DNA from: DASUPK01 sp963801055
GTDB taxonomy: Bacteria > Actinomycetota > Thermoleophilia > Solirubrobacterales > 70-9
DNA length: 64,000 nt
Direction: 5' to 3'
Assembly: GCA_963801055.1 (NCBI GenBank)
Contig: CAWDDE010000006.1
Span: 248,001 to 312,000 of the forward strand
Part shown: piece after piece, positions 28,353-38,300 of the stretch
Numbering within the stretch: the first letter of the stretch is position 1
How the letters are laid out: the number at the start of each line of letters is the position of its first letter
Notes under the pieces: model-generated
Seen by the model: the letters and a program-made list of their open reading frames with translations, nothing else
Told to the model about the DNA's origin: nothing
The model's database searches: none
Program-made: the position numbers and the translations under genes

Positions 28353-29902
28353 TTAATAGGCTCCTCTCCGCGAGAGGGCGAGTACGCGCAGCGTGTGCAG
28401 CAGAATCGAAAAATCGAGCTGAAGCGACCAATCGCTCGCATACGCCAGATCCAGTCGGACCCGCTCGGCGTAGCTGTTCTCCGAGCGGCCACTGATCTGC
28501 CAGTAACCGGTCATGCCCGGCCGCAGAGCGAGAAGAGTCCTCACATCCGGTTCGTAGCGCCCAATTCAGCGGCCACTAGTGGCCTTGGCCCAACGAGGCT
28601 CAGTTCTCCCCGCAGCACATTCAGCAGCTGGGGTAGCTCATCAAGTGACGTCCGCCGGAGAAAGGCCCCAAAGCGGGTCATCGCGTGGGTCGTCCCGGAG
28701 CTTGTAGTTGCTCTCGAACTCAGCCCGAATCGTGGGGTCTCGCATCAAACGCTCAAATTCCTCCTCGGCGGACTGACCTCCATAGTCGGCGCCGCGGCAG
28801 TGCTCTGTCTTCATGGTCCGAAACTTGAGCAAGCGGAAGGGCCGCCCGTTGCGACCAATCCGGTCGTGCCGATAGAACACGGGACCTCGCGAGTCGAGCT
28901 TGATCAAGATGGCGATGAGGGCCACGACGGGTGCGAATAGCACCAGGCCCACACCGGATATGACGACGTCAATCGTCCGCTTCACGAACAGTGAGGACAC
29001 AGGAAAGCCGCATAGGCGAAACGCCGAGGAGGGGGACGCCGTCGAGCATGTACACGCTGCCGCTCAGGCCAATGGCTTCAAGTGGCCGTGGCACGAAATC
29101 GACCTGAACGTTCCTGGCGCGAAGCGATCGGATGACCGCCGGTGCCTCGGACTCGTCCAGCTCGGTGACGATCACGCGGTCAATTTGAAATCGAGAAACA
29201 ATCGACGGGAGCTCTCGTGGCGTGCCGAGCACGGGCAGGCCATTTCCTGGTTGCCGCTCGGTTACATATCCCACTAACTCAATGCCGGATTCTGGCCGCT
29301 GAGCGAGCTTCTCCGCCAGAAGCTGCCCGGTCGAATCGCCTCCGACAATCAACGTCCTTTGCCGATACGACGAAGTGCGGCGAACGATCCCTCGTGCGAT
29401 TGATCGTGCGATCACAAGCAGAGCGATTGCGGTCGCCCAGAAGAAAGCGAGCCTCCCAAAGTCCGGGGTCACCCATTCGGTAGCCCATGCCCCGACGGCG
29501 ATGGCCCAGACGCCCACCGTAACCAGGTTGAAAACGCCAACCAGGTCATCAACCGTTGTGTGAGTGGGCCGCTCCTCGTCGCGCTCGTACAGTCCATAGA
29601 CCTTCGCGAGCATTACCCAGATCGGGATCGTCAACAGAAATAGGGCGACTTCCTCGCTTGTAGAAAGGTTCTGGACCGAAACCGACGGTGGAGGCCCAAG
29701 AAGGGCTTCCGTGGCGACGCACGCGAGAACTAGGCCGCAGATATCCGCGGCCAAGAGAGCGCGGCGGACCAGCCATCCGCGGCGGCGCCTTGCATGCCAG
29801 GGCTGCTCGGATGGCGACGCTACCTCGGCAATGAGCGGCAGGCTCCGCCCGCCCGCCGTTGAGAGCGTCGTTTGTTGCTGGCTGAGTGGATGATGACGCC
29901 AT
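28353..29902 (-). CDS. Polyprenyl-phosphate sugar-1-phosphate transferase, frame-broken
   Basis: N-terminal half: several membrane spans (LVLACVATEALLG, FLLTIPIWVMLAKVYGLYE) and a CoA-binding-like segment RQRTLIVGGDSTGQLLAEKL through QIDRVIVTELDESEA. The catalytic half begins KRTIDVVISGVGLVLFAPVVALIAILIKLDS, then GPVFYRHDRIGRNGRPFRLLKFRTM, LDELPQLLNVLRGELSLVGPRP and MTGYWQISGRS, and ends LDLAYASDWSLQLD. These are the PF02397 blocks of WbaP/CpsE-type initiators, which load the first sugar on undecaprenyl phosphate. About 515 residues. Shifts near 29850, 28985, 28670 and 28545. The ATG at 29902 needs the first shift and is tentative. Confidence 0.85.
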
Positions 29903-30089
29903 CCCTACACCCGTGTGCGAGGCAGTGTTGAACCCCCTGGTCTGCTCGAAGGCTATCCAAAGCATGGTTGCGTCGCAACACGGCCACTGACGGCCGCGTT
30001 CGTCGGCCGAGCCAGTCTCGGTGGCCATCATCCCGGTGAGATGCTCGCCGATCGCGAGACACGAAGTCGCGGCCGCTCTTCCGTGCCCG

Positions 30090-30540
30090 TTTCCGCCGTG
30101 CTCTTCTGCACAGCCGACGCGCTGCCACATTGAGCATCTGGGGCAGCCGTTTGGTTGGCAGACCTACGGGACCGTGATTGACGTGGGGTCCAATCGAGGG
30201 CAGTTTGCTGTCTTCGCGCGACATAGATGGCCAATCGCGATGCGATTTCTTGAGCCCCTGCCGGGGCCTCGCGCGATCCTGCCGCGCTTGCGGATGACTT
30301 GGGCAACGCACAGGTGCTCCCGTATGCCCCGCTTGACGAACGGGGTGAGCGGACGATGCGGGTGGCCGGAGCCGACGATTCCTCGTCACTGCGGCGGCTA
30401 CACCGCGCCAGGTCGAGGCCGTTCCTGAAGCCGTGGAGGTCACTGAGATTCCGGTTATGTCCGGAGGCTCGACGAGCTGCCGGAGCTTCCGCCGCCGATC
30501 CTCTGAAGATCGACGTTGGTGATGCTGATCGGTCCGGTTC
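30090..30540 (+). pseudogene. Decayed partial copy of the FkbM methyltransferase
   Basis: Reads IEHLGQPF, YGTVIDVGSNRGQFAVFARHRWP, FLEPLPGPRAILPRL, NAQVLPYAPLDERGERTMRVAGADDSSSL in three frames, block by block like the gene at 24111-24862 (IEHEEQPF, the same YGTVIDVG loop, LPYALSDEAGERTMHVARADDSSSL). It stops after a motif resembling PLKIDVG. The C-terminal 80 residues are absent, and the opposite-strand exported-protein gene begins to overlap there. Confidence 0.75.
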
Positions 30541-31033
30541 CGTGCACCGTGAATGGATCTCCGTTGAACGGACTTCCGGCCCAGTGCTGAAGACACGATC
30601 ACGTTCTTGTCGCAATGGCCGCCGAGTGCCTGGACGTTCGCGTGGTAGGAGCGCGGGCTAATGGTGATCGCCCCAGTAGCCAAGGTCAGGCCCCGGAGAG
30701 CGGATCGACGGGCCGACAAATTGACGGTGACCGGAACCCCGGGCGCCGCATCCCCACTGAACGGCGGGAATACGAACTGGTTGGCGGGCACGTTGAACGC
30801 GCCGCTCGCGTCATCGATGGTGCTCGTCGATCGTCGCGTGTTCGGTGGAACGAAATGTCGAACGTCAGGCAGCTGATGTTCAGGGCATCGTCATCGAATG
30901 TTGCGTCAAAGGTCTGACTGGCTGCCTGGGAGGAGCTGACGCCAAACACCATCACCGCCGCTCGCGGCGAGGGCGCCGACCACAGCGGTCGCCCTCTGCG
31001 CAGACCGCCCCTCTTCCTCGTGCTTCCTCTCAT
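30490..31033 (-). CDS. Putative exported protein, truncated or frame-broken
   Basis: From an ATG at 31033, a basic start (MRGSTRKRGGLRRGR) leads into a hydrophobic segment ending SSSQAASQTFDA, a plausible signal peptide with an A-S-Q site in a shifted frame. The mature part reads DDASGAFNVPANQFVFPPF, GVPVTVNLSA, TGAITISPRSYHANVQAL, and after another shift FTVHGTGPISITNVDL, an all-beta secreted style. About 180 residues. Its 3' end runs into the FkbM remnant, so it may be cut short there. Function unknown. GGAG lies just upstream of the ATG. Confidence 0.5.
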
Positions 31034-31248
31034 CTCCACTCCTTGGATTCGCGAGCGTCCGTTCGCCCGGGCATCATCCGATCGACACGAGCAACCTACC
31101 GTGCCCGCTGCCTTCACGGGGCGGCCGGCGCAGTAGCGGACGGGCCGGCTCGCGGTCGCTATTCTTGGTTCACCTCGTGCCTGGGCCGGGGGTTTTTTTC
31201 TGTCCGGTCGCACAAGAGTCGACGGCATCGAAGTGAAGTTGAGGAGAC

Positions 31249-31410
31249 ATGGCCTCTGATGTTCGAATTGGCGTGACACTCGCCTGCGAGGAGTGCAAGC
31301 GCCGCAACTACGAGACGAACAAGTCCCGGCGGAACTCGCCGGACCGGATCGAGATCCGGAAGTTCTGCCGCTGGTGCGGCCGGCACACCCCACATAAGGA
31401 GACTCGCTAG
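31249..31410 (+). CDS. rpmG: 50S ribosomal protein L33
   Basis: 53 residues, too short for many gene finders: MASDVRIGVTLACEECKRRNY, then NKSRRNSPDRIEIRKFCRWCGRHTPHKETR. It is the zinc-binding form of bL33, with two pairs C-E-E-C and C-R-W-C. The ATG at 31249 has GAGGAG seven bases upstream. It begins the rpmG-secE-nusG-rplK-rplA unit typical of Actinobacteria, 11 bp before secE. The left side is the polysaccharide region, so the promoter must lie between about 31,040 and 31,245. A T-run (TTTTTTT) at 31191-31197 follows a GC-rich stretch and could be a terminator for transcription entering from the left. Confidence 0.95.
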   Translation: MASDVRIGVTLACEECKRRNYETNKSRRNSPDRIEIRKFCRWCGRHTPHKETR

Positions 31411-31421
31411 GGGCCAGCGCG

Positions 31422-32073
31422 ATGGCGAAGACGAGAGCACAGCGGAAGGCCGAGCGCCGCCGGCGCCAGCAGGCCGAGCAGCGCCGCCGGCAGGCCGACC
31501 CCGCCGCCGAGCAGGAGGAGCGCGCGCAGGAGGACGACCCGGCTCGGCGTCTCCGGCGAGGTCGCCGAGGCCGAGGCGGCCATCGAGACCGGTGCGGCGT
31601 CGAGGAGCTACGGCGAGCGGGTCGTCGAGAAGCCCGGCGAGATGCCCGGCGGCGACGGATCACCGGTTCCCGGGCGTCATGCCCGCGCCGGTCCGGCCCG
31701 AGACCGAGCCCGAGGCGCCGGCGCCCTCGCGGGCGGACGTCGGCCGGCCGGAGGACGGCACGGCCACCGAGGCTCCGGCCGAGCCCCGCGAGAGCAGGCG
31801 CGAGCGCCGCGCAGCGCGAGAAGGAGGAGCGGCGCAAGGCGCGCGCCAGGGAGCTTCAGAAGAAGGGCCAGGCCGAGAAGGCCGAGAGGCGCCGCGGCCC
31901 CGTCATCGGCTTCCTGCTCTCCTGCTGGGCGGAGCTCAAGCGGGTCCAGTGGCCCGACCGCGACACGCTGGTCCAGGCCTCGGCCGTGACGCTTCATCTT
32001 CGTGGTGATCATGGCGGCCTACCTCGGCGCCCTCGACGCCGCCTTCAACTGGTTGATCAAGCGGATCATCTAG
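31422..32073 (+). CDS. secE: Preprotein translocase subunit SecE with long charged N-terminal extension, frame-broken
   Basis: The C-terminal 70 residues are classical SecE: GPVIGFLLSCWAELKRVQWPDRDTLVQASAVT followed, after a one-base shift near 31990, by FVVIMAAYLGALDAAFNWLIKRII, the single conserved membrane helix. In front of this lie about 145 extra residues: MAKTRAQRKAERRRRQQAEQ, then an Ala/Glu/Pro-rich stretch (RPETEPEAPAPSRADVG, TEAPAEPRESRRERR) and a basic coiled region KEERRKARARELQKKGQAEK. Actinobacterial SecE often has an N-terminal tail, but this one is twice as long as the conserved part. At least three shifts. It works with SecY (62182) in the membrane channel. Confidence 0.88.
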
Positions 32074-32095
32074 GAGAGCCCAAGGAGATTCGACG

Positions 32096-32617
32096 ATGTT
32101 TCGCTGGTACGTGATCAACACCTATTCCGGGCACGAGAACAAGGTCAAGCAGAACCTCGAGCACCGCGTCCACACCATGGGGCAGGAGCGCAACGTGCGC
32201 CAGGTCGTCGTCCCCACCGAGCAGGTCTCGGAGATGAAGGACGGCCAGAAGGTGCTGGCCGAGAAGCGCACCATGCCCGGCTACGTGCTGGTCAACATGG
32301 AGATGACCGACGACGCCTGGGGCCTGGTCAAGAACACCCCAGGTGTGACCGGCTTCGTCGGATCGCGCAACAAGCCGATCCCGCTCTCCAAGGTCGAGGT
32401 CGACCGGCTGCTACACCGGGAGACCGCCGAGCGGCCCCGCACTCGGGCCCAGTTCTCGATCGGCGAGTCGGTCAAGGTCGTCTCCGGCCCGCTCGCGGAC
32501 TTCTCGGGCGAGATCGCCGAGATCAACGAGGACGCCGCCAAGCTCAAGGTGCTGGTCTCGATCTTCGGTCGCGAGACCCCGGTCGAGGTCAACTACGACC
32601 AGGTCAAGAAGATCTAG
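32096..32617 (+). CDS. nusG: Transcription termination/antitermination protein NusG
   Basis: Intact, 173 residues. The NGN domain opens FRWYVINTYSGHENKVKQNLEHRV and contains VVPTEQVSEMKDGQK, MPGYVLVNMEMTDDAW and NTPGVTGFVGSRNKPIPLS. The KOW domain IGESVKVVSGPLADFSGEIAEI lies at about residues 120-145. AAGGAG sits 9 bases before the ATG. It binds RNA polymerase and couples it to Rho and the ribosome. It lacks the long N-terminal extension found in many Streptomyces-type NusG proteins, unlike its neighbours SecE and the ribosomal proteins here that do carry extensions. Confidence 0.97.
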   Translation: MFRWYVINTYSGHENKVKQNLEHRVHTMGQERNVRQVVVPTEQVSEMKDGQKVLAEKRTMPGYVLVNMEMTDDAWGLVKNTPGVTGFVGSRNKPIPLSKVEVDRLLHRETAERPRTRAQFSIGESVKVVSGPLADFSGEIAEINEDAAKLKVLVSIFGRETPVEVNYDQVKKI

Positions 32618-32619
32618 CC

Positions 32620-33049
32620 ATGGCGAAGAAGGTCCTCACCCAGATCAAGCTGCAGATCCCGGCCGGCGCCGCGAACCCCGCGCCGCCGGTCGGACCCGCG
32701 CTGGGGCAGCACGGCGTCAACATCATGGAGTTCACGCAAGGCGTTCAACGCGCAGACCCAGCAGGACGCCGGCACGATCATCCCGGTCGAGATCACGGTC
32801 TACGAGGACCGCTCCTTCGACTTCATCACCAAGACGCCGCCGGCCGCGGTGCTGATCAAGGAGGCCGCCGGGATCGAGAAGGGCTCCGGCGAGCCCCACA
32901 GCGAGAAGGTCGGCTCGATCACGGTCGACCAGGCCCGCCAGATCGCCGAGCGCAAGATGCCCGACCTGAACGCCAACGACCTCGACGCCGCCACCAAGAT
33001 CATCGCCGGCACCGCACGCTCGATGGGCGTCACGGTGGAGGGCCTCTAG
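32620..33049 (+). CDS. rplK: 50S ribosomal protein L11, one frameshift
   Basis: MAKKVLTQIKLQIPAGAANPAPPVGPALGQHGVNIMEF matches the uL11 N-terminal domain with the thiostrepton-site prolines. The frame is lost just after MEFT, where GCAAGGCG appears to contain one extra C (about 32737); the next frame resumes FNAQTQQDAG, VEITVYEDRSFDFITKTPPAAVLIKEAAG and ends ATKIIAGTARSMGVTVEGL. The span is 430 bp, one more than a multiple of three, so one inserted base explains everything. About 142 residues, normal for the family. It lies two bases after nusG. Confidence 0.95.
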
Positions 33050-33862
33050 ATGACGACGCGGCAAGCGCTACCGGGAGGCCTACGAGAAGATCGACCGCAC
33101 CCGGGCGTACCCGCCCGCCGAGGCGGTCCGCCTGATCAAGGAGACCGCCGGCGCCAACTTCGACGAGACGGTCGAGCTCCACGTCCGGCTCGGGGTCAAC
33201 GTCCGCCACGCCGAGGAGCAGCTGCGCGGCACGCTGGCGCTGCCCAAGGGCCTCGGCAAGGACGTCTCGATCGCCGTCTTCGCGGAGGGCGACGCGGCCC
33301 GCCAGGCCACCGAGGCCGGCGCCGACTTCGTCGGCTCGGACGACCTCGCCGAGCGGATCGAGGGCGGCTGGACCGACTTCGACGTGGCGATCGCGCACCC
33401 CTCGCAGATGCCGAAGGTCGGCAAGCTCGGGCGCATCCTCGGCCCGCAGGGCAAGATGCCCAACCCGAAGGTCGGCACCGTCACCGAGGACATCGCCAAG
33501 GCCGTCGACGAGGCCAAGGCCGGCAAGGTCGAGTACCGGACCGACCGGCAGGCGATCGTCCATCTGGCGATCGGCAAGACCAGCTTCTCCGAGGCGGATC
33601 TGCTCGAGAACTACGCGGCGGTGATCGAGGAGATCATCCGCGCGAAGCCCGCCGCCGCCAAGGGCCGCTACATCCTCTCGATCACGCTGAGCACGACGAT
33701 GGGCCCCGGCGTCCGGGTCGATCCGGCACGGACCCGCCGCGGCGAGATCATGGCCGGCGCGGGAGCCGCGGCCACCGACGGCCCGAAGCAGAGCAGGCGG
33801 GAGCCGGCGATGGGGAGGAGGCGCAGGCCGTCGAGGAGCCGGAGGAGGCGGCGACCGCCTAG
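33050..33862 (+). CDS. rplA: 50S ribosomal protein L1 with acidic C-terminal tail, frame-broken
   Basis: The ATG immediately follows the rplK stop. After a shift near 33062 the normal uL1 sequence appears: GKRYREAYEKIDRTRAYPPAEAVRLIKE, FDETVELHVRLGVNVRHAEEQLRGTLALP, IAHPSQMPKVGKLGRILGPQGKMPNPKVGTV and YILSITLSTTMGPGVRVDP. A second, compensating shift near 33780 leads to an Ala/Glu tail (EEAQAVEEPEEAATA) not found in standard L1. About 270 residues against the usual 230. L1 forms the E-site stalk and can repress its own operon by binding mRNA. Confidence 0.93.
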   Translation: MTTRQALPGGLREDRPHPGVPARRGGPPDQGDRRRQLRRDGRAPRPARGQRPPRRGAAARHAGAAQGPRQGRLDRRLRGGRRGPPGHRGRRRLRRLGRPRRADRGRLDRLRRGDRAPLADAEGRQARAHPRPAGQDAQPEGRHRHRGHRQGRRRGQGRQGRVPDRPAGDRPSGDRQDQLLRGGSARELRGGDRGDHPREARRRQGPLHPLDHAEHDDGPRRPGRSGTDPPRRDHGRRGSRGHRRPEAEQAGAGDGEEAQAVEEPEEAATA

Positions 33863-33868
33863 ACTGAT

Positions 33869-34010
33869 CGCGCACAGAACTGCCGCCCGAGACCGCCGGC
33901 GGGACCGCAGGTCCAGAAGTCCGGCGCAGGTGAGCGAGAGTCACCGGTCGCGATGACCGCCCGCTCTGGCCCGCCTGCGCGCGGGTCTTTTCTTGGCCGG
34001 ACGGGCGCAG
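33869..34010 (+). promoter_or_regulatory. L10 leader with intrinsic attenuator
   Basis: The 150 bp between rplA and rplJ is non-coding. Near its end CCCGC (33970-33974), a 6-base loop and GCGGG (33981-33985) form a hairpin followed by TCTTTT, a rho-independent terminator 28 bp before the rplJ start. Together with the upstream GC-rich arms this matches the position and layout of the bacterial L10 leader, in which L10-L12 binding controls expression of rplJ-rplL. The L10-binding kink-turn was not modelled. Confidence 0.7.
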
Positions 34011-34018
34011 AGATCGAA

Positions 34019-34770
34019 ATGGACAGAGAGCAGAAGACAGCAGTGGTGAAGGAGCTCGCCGAGGAGCTCAAGGACGCGCAGGCGATCTTCGCGGTCGACT
34101 ACCGCGGAATCAGCGTGCCCCAGGCGGCCGAGCTTCGCTCCGGGCTCCGCGACGCCGAGGCCCGCTTCCGCATCGTCAAGAACCGGCTGACGCTGCGCGC
34201 CGCCGACGCGGCCGGGACCGAATCGCTCAAGGAGCATCTGGAGGGGCCGACGGCACTCACCTTCGTCAAGGGCGACGCCGCGCTGGCGGCCAAGACGATC
34301 TTCCGGCTCGGGTCCGAGTGGGAGCTGCTCGACTACAAGGGCGGGCTGATGGATGGCGAGTCCCTCGATGCCGACTCCTTCAAGGCGATCGCCCGCCTCC
34401 CGGGCCGCGAGCAGCTCAACGCCCAGTTCGCCGGCGTCGTTGCCAGCCCGCTCACCGGGCTCGTCCGAGGTCTCGGCTCGATGATCCAGGGACTCGCGCT
34501 TCAGCTCGGCCAGATCGCCGAGCAGGGACTCGTCACCGGCGAGGCCCCGGTCCGCCGAGGAGAGCGCCTCCCGACCCGGAGCCCGACCGGATCCCCGGAG
34601 GAGAGCTCCGAGGAGGCAGGCCCCGGAGGGCGAGGACGCCGGTCAGGGCGAGGCCGCGGAGACGGGAGAGGGCGACGCCGACATCGGCGAGGAAGCCCCG
34701 GCAGAGGAGGAGCAGCAGTCCGAAGAGACTTCAGAGGATTCCGACGAGAACAAGGAGGAAGGCGAGCTAG
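34019..34770 (+). CDS. rplJ: 50S ribosomal protein L10 with acidic C-terminal extension, late frameshift
   Basis: MDREQKTAVVKELAEELKDAQAIFAVDYRGISVPQAAELR, FRIVKNRLTLRAADAAG and GPTALTFVKGDA are typical uL10. The C-terminal helix that binds L7/L12 dimers reads MIQGLALQLGQIAEQGL. After residue about 180 the family normally ends; here a shift and some 65 further residues follow, rich in Glu and Ala (GEGDADIGEEAPAEEEQQSEETSEDSDENKEE). The stop at 34768-34770 touches the rplL start. A second shift near the stop is needed to reach it. It forms the base of the ribosomal stalk. Confidence 0.92.
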
Positions 34771-35160
34771 ATGGCCACCAAGGTGACCACCGAGGAGTGG
34801 ATCGAGGAGCTGAAGGGCATCTCGGTGCTCGAGCTCTCGGAGCGCATCAAGGCGCTCGAGGAGGAGTTCGGCGTCTCCGCGACCGCTGTCGCGGCCCCCG
34901 CGCCCGCCGCGGGCGGGCCGGCTGGCGATGGCGCGGCCGAGGAGGAGGGCGGGACGGTCGACGTCGTCCTGACCGGCGCCGGCGACAAGAAGATCGGCGT
35001 GATCAAGGTCGTTCGCGCGGCCACCGGGCTCGGCCTCAAGGAGGCGAAGGCCCTCGTCGACGAGGCCCCGAAGCCCGTCAAGGAGGGCATCGAGCGCGAG
35101 GAGGCCGAGGGCCTGCTCAAGGAGATCCAGGAGGCCGGCGGCACGGCCGAGGTCAAGTAG
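34771..35160 (+). CDS. rplL: 50S ribosomal protein L7/L12
   Basis: Intact, 129 residues. N-terminal dimerisation domain VTTEEWIEELKGISVLELSERIKALEEEFGV, an Ala/Pro/Gly hinge (AAPAPAAGGPAGDGAAEEEGG, residues about 40-62), then the C-terminal factor-binding domain VDVVLTGAGDKKIGVIKVVRAATGLGLKEAKALVDEAPKPVKEG. It is the only multi-copy protein of the 50S stalk and recruits EF-Tu and EF-G. It starts one base after the rplJ stop. GAGGAAGGCGAG upstream within the rplJ tail supplies the ribosome site. Confidence 0.97.
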   Translation: MATKVTTEEWIEELKGISVLELSERIKALEEEFGVSATAVAAPAPAAGGPAGDGAAEEEGGTVDVVLTGAGDKKIGVIKVVRAATGLGLKEAKALVDEAPKPVKEGIEREEAEGLLKEIQEAGGTAEVK

Positions 35161-35220
35161 CCGAAGACGCGCCGGCTACACTTGTACGAGCGCTGGGAAT
35201 CGGAGTAAGATCCGGGAACT

Positions 35221-35234
35221 GCCCCAACCGGGGC
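35221..35234 (+). terminator. Short GC hairpin after rplL
   Basis: GCCCC-AACC-GGGGC forms a five-pair stem with a four-base loop, followed by GTGTTA. The T-run is poor, so it could be a weak or partial terminator that lowers read-through from the rplL side before the rpoB promoter. Confidence 0.4.
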
Positions 35235-35247
35235 GTGTTAGCGACCC

Positions 35248-35276
35248 TTGACAAAAGGGTTGCCGTGCGTTATTAT
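35248..35276 (+). promoter_or_regulatory. Consensus housekeeping promoter of rpoBC
   Basis: TTGACA at 35248-35253 and TATTAT at 35271-35276 are separated by exactly 17 bases, nearly the ideal sigma-70 arrangement and rare in DNA this GC-rich. Transcription should start around 35283, giving a leader of about 77 bases to the rpoB start at 35360. Confidence 0.85.
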
Positions 35277-35359
35277 GCACGGTTCGCGCGCCGGTGAGCC
35301 CTGCTGCCTGTTTCTTGCGCGGTCTCACAATCCTTCGAATACTTTGAGGAGTCGCCCAG

Positions 35360-38300
35360 TTGGCCGGAACCAACGCTGCCCCCGCAACCCGTAGGAGCTT
35401 CTCCCGCCTAAAGAACCCACTCGACGTCCCACATCTGATCGATATCCAGCGTAAGTCCTTCGCGGAGCTGGTCGACCCGAAGGAGGGACTGCTGCGAGCG
35501 ACGATCGACGACATCTCCCCGACCGAGGACTACACGGGGAACCTCGCGATCGTCTTCGGGGACTTCGAGTTCGACGATCCACCCAACACGGTGGAGGAGT
35601 GTCGCGAGAAGGACATGACCTACTCGCGGCCGCTCAACGTCAAGGTCGCCTTCCAGAACCGGGAGACCGGCGAGATCCGGGAGCAGACCGTCTTCATGGG
35701 CGATTTCCCGTGGATGACGGACCGCGGCACCTTCATCATCAACGGCACCGAGCGCGTCGTCGTCACGCAGCTGGTGCGCTCGCCGGGCGCCTACGTGATG
35801 GAGCCCAAGGACCGCGAGAAGCAGGTCTTCATCGCCAACCTGATGCCCGCCCGCGGCTCCTGGCTCGAGCTCGAGATCGACAAGAAGGGGCGGGTCTACG
35901 TCCGCATCGACCGCAAGCGCAAGCTGCCGGTCACCGTTCTGCTGCGCGCGATGGGCTACGTCGAGGACGAGAAGCTCCTCGAGCTGTTCGACAACTCGGT
36001 CTACATCCGCCAGACGATCGCGGCGGACACCGACCAGACCAAGGACGAGGAGGGCGCGCTGATCGAGCTCTTCAAGAAGCAGCGCCCCGGCGAGCCGCCC
36101 TCGGTCGACGCCGCGCGGGCCCTGCTCGAGCAGCTCTTCTTCGATCCCAAGCGCTACGACCTCACCCGGGTCGGCCGCTACAAGCTCAACGCGCGGCTCG
36201 ACCTGGACATCGACCTCGACACCCGGGTCCTGACCCACGACGACATCATCGCCCTGGTCAAGGAGCTGGTCTCGATCCCGAAGATCCTCGGGATCCCCGA
36301 GGAGATCGACGAGGAGAACCCGATCAAGGACTACGCCGCCGAGGCGGCCACCTATCCGCGCGAGCCGATCCACGACCATCTCGACGAGTACGAGCACTTC
36401 GGCAACCGCCGGCTCCGTACCGTCGGCGAGCTGATCCAGGAGGCCTTCCGCATCGGCCTCTACCGGATGGAGCGCGTCGTCCGCGAGCGCCTGACGACCG
36501 AAGACGCCGACGCGATCACCCCGCAGACCATCATCAACATCAGGCCCGTCGTCGCCGCGCTCAAGGAGTTCTTCGGCTCCTCGCAGCTCTCACAGTTCAT
36601 GGACCAGACCAACTCGCTGGCCGGGCTGACGCATCGGCGTCGCCTCTCGGCGCTCGGCGCCGGTGGCCTGACCCGTGAGCGCGCGCCGATCGAGGTCCGC
36701 GACGTGCATGCCACCCACTACGGGCGCATGTGCCCGATCGAGACGCCGGAGGGGCCGAACATCGGCCTGATCGGGTCCCTGTCCTCCTACGCGCAGGTCT
36801 CGGAGCACGGCTTCGTCACCACCCCCTATCGCGTGGTCAAGGACGGCGTGGTCACCAACAAGGTGGTCCACCTGGACGCGACCCAGGAGGAGGAGATGAC
36901 GATCGCCCAGGCGAACGCCGAGGTCGATCCCGACACCGGCAAGCTCAAGGGCCAGTACGTCCTCTGCCGCCGCCGCGACGACGAGGCCGTCGCCGTGCCG
37001 CCGAAGCAGGTCGACCTGATGGATGTCTCACCGACGCAGATCTGGTCGGTCGCCACGGCGCTGATTCCGTTCCTCGAGCACGACGACGCCAACCGGGCCC
37101 TGATGGGCTCGAACATGCAGCGTCAGGCCGTTCCGCTCCTCAAGCCCGAGCCGCCGCTGATCGGCACCGGGATGGAGCGTCGCGCCGCGATCGACACCGG
37201 CGACGTCGTGATCGCCGAGAACGACGGCGAGGTCACCGCGGTGGACGCGGAGCAGATCGTCGTCACCCACGGCTCGAAGAGGGACGAGTACTCCCTCCAC
37301 AAGTTCATGCGCTCGAACCAGGGCACGATCATCCACCAGCGCCCGATCGTCTCGGTCGGGGACAACGTGAAGGCCGGGGACGTCCTCTCGGACGGCTCCT
37401 CGACCGCGGGCGGCGAGATCGCACTCGGCAAGAACTGCCTGGTCGCCTTCATGTCGTGGGAGGGCTACAACTTCGAGGACGCGATCATCATCTCCGAGCG
37501 CCTCGTCAAGGAGGACGAGCTCACCTCGATCCACATCGAGGAGTACGAGATCGACGCGCGGACCACGAAGCTCGGCGACGAGGAGATCACCCGCGACATC
37601 CCGAACCGCTCCGAGGAGAGCCTCAGGAACCTCGACGAGCGGGGCATCGTCCGGATCGGCGCCGAGGTGGCGTCGGGTGACCTGCTGGTCGGCAAGGTCA
37701 CGCCGAAGGGCGAGACCGAGCTGACGGCTGAGGAGAAGCTGATCCGCGCCATCTTCAAGGAGAAGGCGCGCGAGGTCCGCGACACCTCCCTGAAGGTCCC
37801 CCACGGCGAGGGCGGCGTCGTCATCGACGTCCTCACCTTCAGCCGCGAGGCGGGCGACGACCTGCCGCCGGGCGTCAACGACCTGGTGCGCGTCTACGTC
37901 GCGACCAAGCGCAAGATCGCCGAGGGCGACAAGCTCGCCGGCCGCCACGGCAACAAGGGCGTGATCGCGAAGATCGTGCCCGAGGAGGACATGCCGTTCA
38001 TGGAAGACGGCACGCCGATCGACGTGATCCTCAATCCGCTCGGGGTGCCGAGCCGGATGAACATCGGCCAGATCCTCGAGACCCACCTCGGGTGGGTCGC
38101 CGCCAACGGCTGGTACGACGACGACTCCCCCTCCTATAGGGAGGTGCAGCGGAACGGCGGCCGCGTCCACGTGGCCACCCCGGTCTTCGACGGCGCCACC
38201 GTCGAGGACGTCGACGACGCGCTCGTCCAGTGGCAGGAGGAGAACGCCGATCGCGGCATCGACCTCGGGATCGACAAGCGCGAGCGGCCTGGCAACCGCT

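Noticed and set aside
31191..31197. Seven-T run before rpmG as a certain terminator
   Set aside because: The preceding GC-rich sequence does not fold into a clean stem by eye; left as a remark only.
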